A stretch of DNA of 9,696 bases from Sphingomonas sp. (GTDB taxonomy: Bacteria > Pseudomonadota > Alphaproteobacteria > Sphingomonadales > Sphingomonadaceae): positions 1 to 9,696 of the forward strand of contig JAIERC010000317.1 in NCBI GenBank assembly GCA_019747165.1, in the 5' to 3' direction. The notes beneath the pieces are model-generated. The model saw nothing but the letters and a program-made list of their open reading frames with translations. It was not told the origin of the DNA and ran no database searches. Of the stretch, positions 1 to 5,956 are shown piece after piece. How positions within the stretch are numbered: the first letter of the stretch is position 1; the number at the start of each line of letters is the position of its first letter. Made by a program: the position numbers and the translations under genes.

Positions 1-454
1 AATGGCTATAGGTGACGACGGGGGCCAGCCCATGGGCGTGGCACGCCTCCATGACCCGCACATAATGATCGAGCTCGGCCTCACTGAATTTGCCCGGTTC
101 GGGCTCGATCCGTGCCCATTCAATGCCAAAGCGATGCGCGTTGAAGCCGAGTTTTGCGGCAAGGATGATGTCTTCTTCGTACCGATGATAGCTGTCGCAG
201 GCGTCGAGAGACGGCTCCTGAAACAGGGTCGGCTTGACGTTTTCGGCCAGCCAGAAATCCGAATTGGTGTTGTTACCCTCAATCTGATGGGCAGCGGTAG
301 CGGTGCCCCACCAGAAGCCCTTGCGGAGCGGCTTGCGCGCCGGTGTAGCCAACCCCGGTGCAGGCGCTAACGCCGCTGCTGCGAGCCCGACGCTTCCCGC
401 CATCAGCGCGCGGCGCGAAAGGGAAGAGTCTTCGTGCGTCGGTTTCGTCATCAT
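1..454 (-). CDS. Glycoside hydrolase family 1 (beta-glucosidase-like), Tat-exported, 3' end outside window
   Basis: Reading the minus strand from 454 gives 151 open codons that run off the left edge. Residues 13-18 (SRRALM), followed by an Ala-rich hydrophobic stretch to about residue 37, form a twin-arginine (Tat) signal, so the protein is probably exported folded to the periplasm. The mature part opens with GFWWGTATAAHQIEG (46-60), the family 1 N-terminal signature, followed by DSYHRYEEDI (87-96) and RFGIEWARIEPEPGKF (108-123), both GH1 strand/helix landmarks. GH1 enzymes hydrolyse beta-glycosides with two catalytic glutamates; both lie beyond the edge, so activity cannot be judged. At the end the usual TLHHF-type strand reads VTYSH, which suggests a divergent subfamily. 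Two adjacent ATGs (454 and 451) are possible; GGGAG at 459-463 is 4 nt from the first and 7 nt from the second, so the second may be the real start. An in-frame TAA lies just upstream. Confidence 0.9.
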   Translation of the reverse strand, partial: MMTKPTHEDSSLSRRALMAGSVGLAAAALAPAPGLATPARKPLRKGFWWGTATAAHQIEGNNTNSDFWLAENVKPTLFQEPSLDACDSYHRYEEDIILAAKLGFNAHRFGIEWARIEPEPGKFSEAELDHYVRVMEACHAHGLAPVVTYSH

Positions 455-552
455 CGCTCTCCCGCATTATTCTTGTCTGGCGCGCAGGCTAGCGCATCGT
501 TCGGTCAGGTAAAAGCGGCATGCAGGCCAAAAGCGCTCGCGGTGCGGCAGGG

Positions 553-1269
553 TCAGGCCTCGCGGCGCGACAAGTGGAACACCATTGCCGCGAGCCCAGC
601 CAGCCCACCCCATCCACCGATCTGAAGCGCGACGGTCTGCATCGCCTGGTCCGTCGATAGCATATGGAGCGGCATCAGCCAGGGGAAATACGCTCCCTCG
701 CGCGCCGCCGCCGCGACGACCGAAAAGAAGGTACCGATAATACCAAGCAGCAGCGGCGGCACAAAGCTGCGAAAGCGCAGCGCCGTCCAAAGCTGGAGCA
801 CGCACATTAGCCCGCTTGCCAGCAACATCCGGCCGAGCGTGGTCGCCAACTGGCGCAGATCGACCACCCCCGTCACCGGCTTGGCCAGATCGAGCACATA
901 GCTGCCCAGCACGAGCATGGCACCGACCAGCACCGTCATGATGGCAACCAGGGCGAACATTGTCAGTGCCTTGGCCAGGAACAGCCGGTTGCGGGCGCCG
1001 GGCATCGCCAGCAAATGGTCCCAGGTGCGTGGCCCATGTTCCATCTGCGCCATCAGCACGCTCAGCGCGGTGACTGACAGCGGCAGCATGGCAAAAGCCC
1101 AGAACGCGGCCCCTGTCATCCAGTAATTGGCGAGGGGAGAGGCGGCTTTCCCGCGCATCCCGATCAACACGCACATGACCGTGACGCACACAGGTGCAGC
1201 GAGGCACAGGAACACCACCAGCGAGCGGCGGAGCTTGAGGATTTCGGCAATCAAATAGCGATGAAACAT
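553..1269 (-). CDS. ABC-2 type transporter permease (lantibiotic/bacitracin-exporter-like)
   Basis: A 238-residue inner-membrane protein with about six hydrophobic segments (roughly 16-37, 51-72, 101-124, 146-164, 170-190, 213-232). The first cytosolic loop holds EHGPRTWDHLLAMPGARN (77-94), which resembles the loop of ABC-2 permeases of the MutE/SpaE/BcrB kind, in which Glu-x-Gly is followed by a W..LLAMP-like stretch. It forms the membrane channel for the ATPase encoded just upstream: only 12 bases separate the two genes, and an AAGGA ribosome site (1278-1282, 8 nt from the ATG) overlaps the ATPase stop codon, pointing to coupled translation. Such transporters export or give resistance to peptides, antibiotics or lipids; the substrate cannot be read from the sequence. 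The length is normal for the family. Confidence 0.82.
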   Translation of the reverse strand: MFHRYLIAEILKLRRSLVVFLCLAAPVCVTVMCVLIGMRGKAASPLANYWMTGAAFWAFAMLPLSVTALSVLMAQMEHGPRTWDHLLAMPGARNRLFLAKALTMFALVAIMTVLVGAMLVLGSYVLDLAKPVTGVVDLRQLATTLGRMLLASGLMCVLQLWTALRFRSFVPPLLLGIIGTFFSVVAAAAREGAYFPWLMPLHMLSTDQAMQTVALQIGGWGGLAGLAAMVFHLSRREA

Positions 1270-1281
1270 GGGATCAATCCT

Positions 1282-2187
1282 TCAGGCCGCCGCGATCGCG
1301 CGGTGATAAGCATGTTCGAGTGTCGGCCGGCGCAGTGCGAGGTGGTGAAGCACCTGTCGTTCCCCCAGCAGCAGCGCGGCGATCGGCGCCGATGCGGTCG
1401 GCTGGTCGGCCGACGCGGTAACGAGCAGCAGCCTGCCGCTGGGATCATAGGCGACCGCATAACCCGCGCGGTTGAGCAGCTCGGCGCTCGCCACCAGGTC
1501 ATCGGTCGCAATCTCGACGGCGGTCTGCTGGCCCAGCAGCGCGTCCAGCGGCTGTTCGAGCAGCAATTGGCCGCGGTGGATTAGTCCGACATGCGTCGCG
1601 ACCTGTTCGATCTCGGCAAGATGGTGGCTCGATACGATCAGCGTCGCACCGTCGGCGGCGGGCAGACGACGGATCAGGCTGCGCATATCGACAATTCCTT
1701 CGGGGTCGAGCCCGTTGGTCGGCTCGTCGAGGATGAGCAACTGGGGACGGCCGAGCAGCGCCCGCGCAATCGCCAGCCGTTGCCGCATGCCGAGCGAATA
1801 GCCACCGACGCGCTGTCGCCCGGCACTCGCCAGATCGACGATCGCGAGCACCCGGTCGATCTCGCCAATGTCCAGGCCGAGCAAGCGCCGCGTAATGTCG
1901 AGATTCTCGCGGCCCGTGAGGTGCGGGTAGAGCGACGGATTCTCGATCAGCGCACCAACTCGCGGCAACGCATCTCGGCCGACGCGGCGACCGAACAGCT
2001 CGACCCAACCCGAATCGGCGCGGAGCAGGCCGAGCGCCAGCCGCAAGGTCGTCGTCTTGCCGGCCCCGTTTGCGCCAAGAAAACCATAAATCGCTTGAAC
2101 CGGTACGGCCATCGACACGCCATTCACGGCCATATGTCCTCCAAAGCGCTTGGTGAGGCTCTCCGTCTGCAGGGCGTTAGGCATCAT
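1282..2187 (-). CDS. ABC transporter ATP-binding protein (BcrA/MutF-like exporter ATPase)
   Basis: A 301-residue cytosolic ATPase that powers the permease encoded next to it. Visible motifs are Walker A GANGAGKT (38-45), a Q-loop region where IENPSLYPHLTG (81-92) carries Glu in place of Gln as in bacitracin/lantibiotic exporters, signature SLGMRQR (131-137), Walker B LLILDEP (150-156), D-loop GLD (159-161) and H-loop His188. Residues from about 220 form the C-terminal extension typical of this subgroup. The gene is first in a two-gene unit and is divergent from the membrane-protein/XRE pair across a 73-bp gap. Two tandem ATGs (2187, 2184) follow AAGGA; the second has the better 7-nt spacing. 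The ribosome site lies beside the outermost CTTAAA repeat, so a repressor bound there could block both transcription and ribosome access (inference). Confidence 0.93.
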   Translation of the reverse strand: MMPNALQTESLTKRFGGHMAVNGVSMAVPVQAIYGFLGANGAGKTTTLRLALGLLRADSGWVELFGRRVGRDALPRVGALIENPSLYPHLTGRENLDITRRLLGLDIGEIDRVLAIVDLASAGRQRVGGYSLGMRQRLAIARALLGRPQLLILDEPTNGLDPEGIVDMRSLIRRLPAADGATLIVSSHHLAEIEQVATHVGLIHRGQLLLEQPLDALLGQQTAVEIATDDLVASAELLNRAGYAVAYDPSGRLLLVTASADQPTASAPIAALLLGERQVLHHLALRRPTLEHAYHRAIAAA

Positions 2188-2260
2188 CGAATCCTTAAAG
2201 TCTTACTTAAAGTTGCAAACCGGAATGTTTTAAGTCAAGCTTAAATTTTTAGGGATTGTC
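2188..2260. promoter_or_regulatory. Divergent AT-rich promoter/operator region with four phased CTTAAA/TTTAAG hexamers
   Basis: This 73-bp gap separates the ABC operon (minus) from the DUF2975-like/XRE pair (plus). By hand count it is about 31% G+C against a clearly GC-rich background. The hexamer CTTAAA occurs at 2194-2199, 2206-2211 and 2240-2245, and its reverse complement TTTAAG at 2229-2234. The start-to-start intervals are 12, 23 and 11 bp, close to whole helical turns. The first two copies belong to a direct repeat CTTAAAGT; the last two form the inverted repeat TTTAAG-TCAAG-CTTAAA (2229-2245). A near-consensus -35 for the minus strand, TTGACT, lies at 2238-2233 inside that inverted repeat, but no good -10 was found at 16-18 bp. 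The likely ligand is the XRE protein encoded at 2713; binding is inferred, not shown. Confidence 0.65.
2229..2245. repeat. 17-bp inverted repeat, likely operator half of the divergent region
   Basis: Perfect 6-bp arms TTTAAG and CTTAAA flank a 5-bp spacer, giving an operator-sized dyad. It ends 15 bp before the ATG at 2261 and overlaps a TTGACT -35-like element for the opposite strand. It is too AT-rich and weak to be a transcription terminator, so a protein-binding site is the better reading. Confidence 0.5.
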
Positions 2261-2713
2261 ATGCTGCAGTGGATCACCCGCCCCGCCATCGCTTCAACAG
2301 CGATCCTGGTCGTCTTCGTCGTGCTCTGTCTTGTTTTCGGGATCGAACTCATTGGCATTTCGCGCAGCGCGCGCGCGCCGCTCATTCTGCTCTATGATGT
2401 TATTCCAATGCCCTTTTTCCTGGCAGCCATTTGGAGCATGCGGCGCGCCGTCATCCTGATCGGGCGCGGTGGGGCGGTCGAATCGTTGCTCTCAGCGTTG
2501 TTGTGGCGCGTTGGGGTGTCGCTTTTTCTCGGCGGGCTTGCGTTGGTCTTCGCGGCCCCGCTGCTGGTGCGGCTGCTTACTGGCGGGGGCAGTTACGCGC
2601 GCTATGATTCGTCGGCGATCACAGTGGGGGTCGTCGGGCTCGCGCTGATGATCGTCGCCAGGGTCGTGACCGAAGCTGGGGCGATGCGCACTGAACTCGA
2701 CGAGATCCTCTGA
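2261..2713 (+). CDS. DUF2975-like four-helix membrane protein
   Basis: A 150-residue protein with four predicted membrane helices (about 8-30, 41-60, 85-107, 117-138) and a short charged tail ending AMRTELDEIL. Length, helix number, the acidic tail and a small YozG-like XRE gene placed directly after it all match the DUF2975 family, which is widely found in this pairing and has no established biochemical role. The start has AGGGA (2251-2255) at 5-nt spacing. The stop TGA shares its last base with the start of the next gene (TGATG), so the two are translationally coupled. A membrane sensor that controls the XRE protein is a reasonable idea but is inference only. The family assignment is from pattern recognition, not a profile search. 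Confidence 0.72.
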   Translation: MLQWITRPAIASTAILVVFVVLCLVFGIELIGISRSARAPLILLYDVIPMPFFLAAIWSMRRAVILIGRGGAVESLLSALLWRVGVSLFLGGLALVFAAPLLVRLLTGGGSYARYDSSAITVGVVGLALMIVARVVTEAGAMRTELDEIL

Positions 2714-2949
2714 TGCCCGTCACCGTCACGCTCGATCAACTGCTCGCCGCGCGGGGCATGACCGGCCGCGACCTGGCCGAACGGATTGGGTTGAGCGAAA
2801 CCCAACTCTCCATGTTCCGCTCGGGCAAAGTCCGCGGCATCCGCTTCTCGACGCTCGCCCGGATGTGCGCCGCACTCGAATGCACGCCGGGCGAGTTGCT
2901 CGGCTATGCGATCGACCCGTCCGATGTGGCTGTCCCGCCCAAGGCTTGA
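2713..2949 (+). CDS. Small XRE/Cro-family regulator (YozG-like)
   Basis: A 78-residue protein that is almost entirely one helix-turn-helix domain. TGRDLAERIGLSETQLSMF (17-35) gives the turn and recognition helix, and RFSTLARMCAALECTPGELL (44-63) is the typical final helix pair of the Cro/C1 fold, with the CTPGELL ending seen in YozG-type regulators. It acts as a cytosolic DNA-binding protein, most simply on the repeats in the 2188-2260 control region, and so would regulate itself and the ABC operon (inference from location). It begins inside the stop codon of the membrane-protein gene. Its last 46 bp overlap the 3' end of the DUF817 gene on the other strand; the overlap covers its non-conserved tail. 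Confidence 0.88.
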   Translation: MPVTVTLDQLLAARGMTGRDLAERIGLSETQLSMFRSGKVRGIRFSTLARMCAALECTPGELLGYAIDPSDVAVPPKA

Positions 2950-3791
2950 GGCGCACGATGCACCAGCGACACCAGCACGAATGAGATGATCATCAGCAGA
3001 TACCAGGCGCCAAGCTTTTCGGGCGAAACAAGCTGCCAGCCGTCACGCTGCCCAGGATAAAGCCAAGCCCGCGAGAAGGTGCCGATGTTCTCGGCGCCCC
3101 AGATGAACAGTGCCACCAGCAACCAGCCCAGCAGCAGCGGCATTGCCCGTGGTGTGCGAAAGGGGGTGAACCAAACCGGTGTCCGCCAGAATAGCACTGC
3201 CGTGGCCGCGAAGAGCAACAGCCGGATGTCGGGCAGCCAATGATGCGTGAAGAAATTCAAATAGATGGCGATCGCCAGCACGATTGTCGTCCAGTGCGGC
3301 GGATAGTGATCGAAACGGAAATCGAAAATGCGCCAGACCCGGGCAATATAGCTGCCAACCGCTGCGTACATGAATCCCGAAAATAGCGGGACGCCGCCAA
3401 TCCTGAGCACGCTGGGTTCTGGATAAAGCCATGATCCGTGCGCCGTCTTGAATATCTCCATGACCGTGCCGACGATGTGGAAGGCCAGAATGACCTTGGC
3501 TTCGCGGAGCGACTCCAGCCGGAAGGCGATCATCCCGAGCTGGATCGCCACGGCACCGATCGTCAGAAAATCATAGCGGGCGAGCGGCGCGTTGGCGGGA
3601 TAAAACAAATAGGTCGCGATCAACATCGCCAGCATCAGCCCGCCAAACAGGCACGCCCAGCCTTGCTTGAAACCGAACAGCAAAAATTCATAGCTCCAGG
3701 TCGGCCAGCCTGGCGATGGCGTGAACACTTCCAGCCGAGCGCGAACGCGCGCAAACCGCGTTGCGCCGCTAGGGGCAATCGGGTCAGCCAA
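2904..3791 (-). CDS. DUF817 family integral membrane protein (YoaT-like)
   Basis: A polytopic membrane protein of 295 residues with about seven to eight hydrophobic segments (near 46-64, 76-93, 100-115, 133-151, 167-183, 187-203, 218-236, 261-277). Conserved-looking polar stretches identify DUF817: FGFKQGWACLFGG (39-51), EIFKTAHGSWLYPEP (112-126), GVPLFSGFMYAAVGSYIARV (133-152), NFFTHHWLPDIR (179-190) and WGAENIGTFSRAWLYPGQ (231-248). Repeated Trp-Leu-Tyr-Pro, His and Glu residues near membrane edges suggest a binding or catalytic site, but no function is established. The start is probably TTG at 3791, which overlaps the GFA stop codon (ATTGGCTGA) by 8 bp and has no Shine-Dalgarno of its own, so translation would depend on the upstream gene. 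A GTG at residue 22 is an alternative that loses no conserved sequence. It is the last gene of the operon and overlaps the XRE gene tail-to-tail. Confidence 0.85.
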   Translation of the reverse strand: MADPIAPSGATRFARVRARLEVFTPSPGWPTWSYEFLLFGFKQGWACLFGGLMLAMLIATYLFYPANAPLARYDFLTIGAVAIQLGMIAFRLESLREAKVILAFHIVGTVMEIFKTAHGSWLYPEPSVLRIGGVPLFSGFMYAAVGSYIARVWRIFDFRFDHYPPHWTTIVLAIAIYLNFFTHHWLPDIRLLLFAATAVLFWRTPVWFTPFRTPRAMPLLLGWLLVALFIWGAENIGTFSRAWLYPGQRDGWQLVSPEKLGAWYLLMIISFVLVSLVHRAPQALGGTATSDGSIA

Positions 3792-4197
3792 TCGGCGGGG
3801 GCTGGCGCTCGACCTGTTTCAGGTCAGGATCGAAACAGGCCCAATTGGGCGCCGATGCCGTCCAGATCACTTCGGTAGGGCGCACGCTGGAAGGATCATC
3901 GAGCGCGCCGACGCGGATCGCAATGATGTCGTGAAAATTGGCCATCCCGGTGAACATCGGCGTGCCACATGTCGGGCAAAAGCCGCGTCGCATCGCGTTG
4001 CCGCTATCCGCAACACTCTGATACCATTGTAGATTGCCGGTCACTGCAAGGTCGGTCGACCGATAGGCGGCATTGGTCGTGCCGTTGCCCGATCCCCAAT
4101 ATTGGCAATCCCGGCACCAGCACGTCCGCACGCGGAGCGGCGCGCCGGAGATTGCCACCCGCACCTGACCGCAAAGGCAGCCGGCGCCTTCGCTCAT
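3784..4197 (-). CDS. GFA (glutathione-dependent formaldehyde-activating enzyme/CENP-V) family zinc protein
   Basis: A 137-residue cytosolic protein carrying the full cysteine set of the GFA fold: C7 and C9 (CLCG), C26, C28 and C31 (CWCRDC, usually CHCxxC) and C74 and C77 (CPTCG). The SGNAMRRGFCPTCGTPMF segment (65-82) is the hallmark central strand of the family. The founding member speeds S-hydroxymethylglutathione formation from formaldehyde and glutathione, but most members have unknown substrates, so the name should not be read as a demonstrated activity. It starts inside the stop codon of the MoxR gene (ATGA, 4 bp) and runs 8 bp into the DUF817 start, so all three proteins are probably made from one message in coupled fashion. 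The His-to-Trp change in the CHC motif is a mild oddity. Confidence 0.9.
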   Translation of the reverse strand: MSEGAGCLCGQVRVAISGAPLRVRTCWCRDCQYWGSGNGTTNAAYRSTDLAVTGNLQWYQSVADSGNAMRRGFCPTCGTPMFTGMANFHDIIAIRVGALDDPSSVRPTEVIWTASAPNWACFDPDLKQVERQPPPIG

Positions 4198-5045
4198 TTA
4201 TTCTGCTGTCGCTTCGCCATGAAGGCGAGCCGTTCAAACAGCATCACATCCTGCTCATTTTTCAGCAACGCGCCGTGAAGTGGTGGGATGGCCTTGGTCG
4301 GGTCGCGGTTCTGCAGCACGTCGAGCGGCATATCCTCGTGGAGCAGCAGCTTCAGCCAATCGAGCAGTTCCGAGGTCGACGGCTTTTTCTTCAAGCCCGG
4401 CACTTCGCGAACGTCATAGAAAATGTCCATCGCCTTATTGACCAAGATCTTCTGAATGCCCGGAAAATGCACGTCGATAATCGCCTGCATCGTCTCACGA
4501 TCGGGGAACTTGATGTAATGGAAGAAGCACCGGCGCAGGAACGCGTCGGGCAGTTCCTTTTCGTTGTTGCTGGTGATGACGACGATCGGGCGTTCGACCG
4601 CGCGGACTGTTTCCTTGGTCTCGTAGACGTGGAATTCCATCCGATCGAGTTCCTGCAACAGATCGTTGGGGAATTCGATATCGGCCTTGTCGATTTCGTC
4701 GATCAGCAGGACAGGGGGTTTGGGGCGGGTAAACGCCTCCCACAATTTGCCGCGGCGGATGTAATTGCCAATGTCGTGGACGCGCTCATCGCCAAGCTGG
4801 CCATCGCGTAACCGGGCAACGGCATCATATTCATACAGGCCCTGCTGCGCCTTGGTGGTGGATTTGATGTTCCATTCGATCAGTTCGGCATCAATCGCTT
4901 TGGCGATTTCATAGGCTAGCACTGTTTTGCCGGTGCCGGGCTCACCCTTGACCAGCAACGGCCGACGGAGCGTTACGGCCGCGTTGACGGCAACCTTCAG
5001 ATCATTGGTTGCCACATAGCTTTGCGTGCCTTCGAAGCGCTTCAT
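4194..5045 (-). CDS. MoxR-family AAA+ ATPase
   Basis: A 283-residue AAA+ ATPase of the MoxR group, which act as chaperone-like ATPases for maturation of metal enzymes or complexes, usually with a VWA (CoxE-like) partner. Visible motifs are Walker A GEPGTGKT (34-41), Walker B VLLIDE (112-117), sensor-1 asparagines in ITSNNEKELPDAFLRR (157-172) and arginine-finger candidates R171/R172. The C-terminal helical lid holds LKKKPSTSELLDWLKLLL (218-235). An ATG 48 bases upstream (5093) stays in frame, but the ATG at 5045 has a good ribosome site and begins with MKRFEGTQSYVATNDLK, the usual family N-terminus. It is the first gene of the MoxR-GFA-DUF817 unit, overlapping GFA by 4 bp. No VWA gene is seen beside it. 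Confidence 0.93.
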   Translation of the reverse strand: MKRFEGTQSYVATNDLKVAVNAAVTLRRPLLVKGEPGTGKTVLAYEIAKAIDAELIEWNIKSTTKAQQGLYEYDAVARLRDGQLGDERVHDIGNYIRRGKLWEAFTRPKPPVLLIDEIDKADIEFPNDLLQELDRMEFHVYETKETVRAVERPIVVITSNNEKELPDAFLRRCFFHYIKFPDRETMQAIIDVHFPGIQKILVNKAMDIFYDVREVPGLKKKPSTSELLDWLKLLLHEDMPLDVLQNRDPTKAIPPLHGALLKNEQDVMLFERLAFMAKRQQNK

Positions 5046-5052
5046 GCGATCA

Positions 5053-5057
5053 TCCCT
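5053..5057 (-). promoter_or_regulatory. Ribosome binding site fixing the MoxR start
   Basis: AGGGA on the minus strand lies 7 nt before the ATG at 5045. This supports that start over the in-frame ATG at 5093, and the protein alignment pattern agrees with it. Confidence 0.65.
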
Positions 5058-5081
5058 GCCAGATTCGAATATCCGGTCCGG

Positions 5082-5110
5082 AGATAGAGGCATTTTGGCT
5101 ATGCGCGCAA
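5082..5110 (-). promoter_or_regulatory. Possible promoter of the MoxR-GFA-DUF817 operon
   Basis: On the minus strand TTGCGC (5110-5105) and CTATCT (5087-5082) are separated by 17 bp, about 37 bases before the MoxR ATG. The -35 matches only its TTG core. The -10 area TCTATCTC fits the alphaproteobacterial GCTANAWC pattern at six of eight positions. The spacing and place are right, but this is a weak call. Confidence 0.3.
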
Positions 5111-5150
5111 GACGGGGCGCATGGTGTAATCCGGTGGGGCTTGACCGCGC

Positions 5151-5837
5151 CTATTGGCGATCACGGGCGCTTGTTCGCGCTTCCAGTAAATCCCATAAGC
5201 CGCGATGCTGGGCCAGGACTTGCTGCACGCCAAAGGCCATGGCCCGCTCTACCGCCGGATTTTCAGCAACCTGGGCAATAATGGTTTCGGTTTCGGCGGG
5301 AAGCGGTAACGCATAAGTGGGCGGCTCAATGCCAAAGCGGCGGGCCGCTGCTTCCATGATTTTGCGCATGGCCGCCCAATCGCTAACGAGCGCGATCGCT
5401 GCACCAATCCCGCATCCGGTACGGTCCGACTGGGCAAGCATATCAAGCGCATGGCGTTGTGATGCGACGGCGGCCTCCGATTCGGCCTGACCAGGTGTCG
5501 ATGGCAGCGGACCAGCGGCGGACGCCAGCTTGGCGAGCAAGGCGCGTTCCACGGCAAAGCCTTCAACCGCCACTTCGAGCCAAGCCTGCGCTGCGGGCTG
5601 CGAATTGCGCGCAAGCGCGTGATCAATGATTCCTGGCTGGCGTCCATGCAACAGGCACAGGGCATGCACGGCATCCGCAATATCGCGCACAGGCAGTTGC
5701 GGCGCCGTCAGCCGCGCCATAATTGCATGTTTGTGGCTTCCGTCCGCTGCGATCAACGCAAAGACGATGCTTCGTCCTGCACCCTGGATCGCCAGGGTCG
5801 TTACCCGATCGGATGATTCTTCCGGTTCCGATGCCAT
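5151..5837 (-). CDS. Conserved hypothetical protein of sphingomonad type (possibly DUF6975)
   Basis: A 228-residue, soluble, Ala-rich and mostly helical protein with no signal peptide. The segment AGPLPSTPGQAESE (108-121) and the downstream DMLAQSDRTGCGIGAAIALV (132-151) look like conserved family landmarks. I recall a family of this kind (DUF6975) in sphingomonads, but could not check it. Glu91, Glu97 and Glu119 with His129 sit in long amphipathic helices, which would allow a helical-bundle metal or heme site; this is speculation. The ATG at 5837 is chosen over an in-frame GTG at 5873, since the extra residues look unconserved, although its nearest GGGGA lies about 13 nt away. The gene sits alone between the MoxR operon (105 bp) and the PAS gene (119 bp) on the same strand. 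Confidence 0.72.
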   Translation of the reverse strand: MASEPEESSDRVTTLAIQGAGRSIVFALIAADGSHKHAIMARLTAPQLPVRDIADAVHALCLLHGRQPGIIDHALARNSQPAAQAWLEVAVEGFAVERALLAKLASAAGPLPSTPGQAESEAAVASQRHALDMLAQSDRTGCGIGAAIALVSDWAAMRKIMEAAARRFGIEPPTYALPLPAETETIIAQVAENPAVERAMAFGVQQVLAQHRGLWDLLEARTSARDRQ

Positions 5838-5909
5838 GACGTTTTGTTGATCCCCGATAAATTGCCCGGCCACCCCGGTTTCAATCGCCTATCGGGCACA
5901 CATATACCG

Positions 5910-5929
5910 AACCGCGTAAAGACGCGGTT
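5910..5929. repeat. Perfect 7-bp hairpin between the PAS gene and the hypothetical gene
   Basis: AACCGCG and CGCGGTT flank a six-base loop TAAAGA. It lies 28 bp after the stop of the PAS gene and about 70 bp before the start of the next gene. Neither strand has a T-run after it, so it is not a standard intrinsic terminator. It may aid Rho-dependent ending, protect a 3' end, or be a binding site. A competing pairing GTAAA/TTTAC (5916-5932) overlaps it. Confidence 0.45.
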
Positions 5930-5956
5930 TACAAGCGCTTAAGCCTGTCTCAACGC

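Noticed and set aside
486..513. Possible promoter for the GH1 gene (TTTACC, 16 bp, TAGCCT on the minus strand)
   Set aside because: Position and spacing fit, but both hexamers are poor matches and such pairs are expected by chance.
1591..2244. 217-codon open frame on the plus strand opposite the ABC ATPase
   Set aside because: The minus-strand frame has all ABC ATPase motifs; the plus frame is Arg/Gln-rich, without any family pattern, and is a GC-bias shadow.
3969..4811. 280-codon open frame on the plus strand opposite GFA and MoxR
   Set aside because: It spans the junction of two well-supported minus-strand genes and shows no domain pattern.
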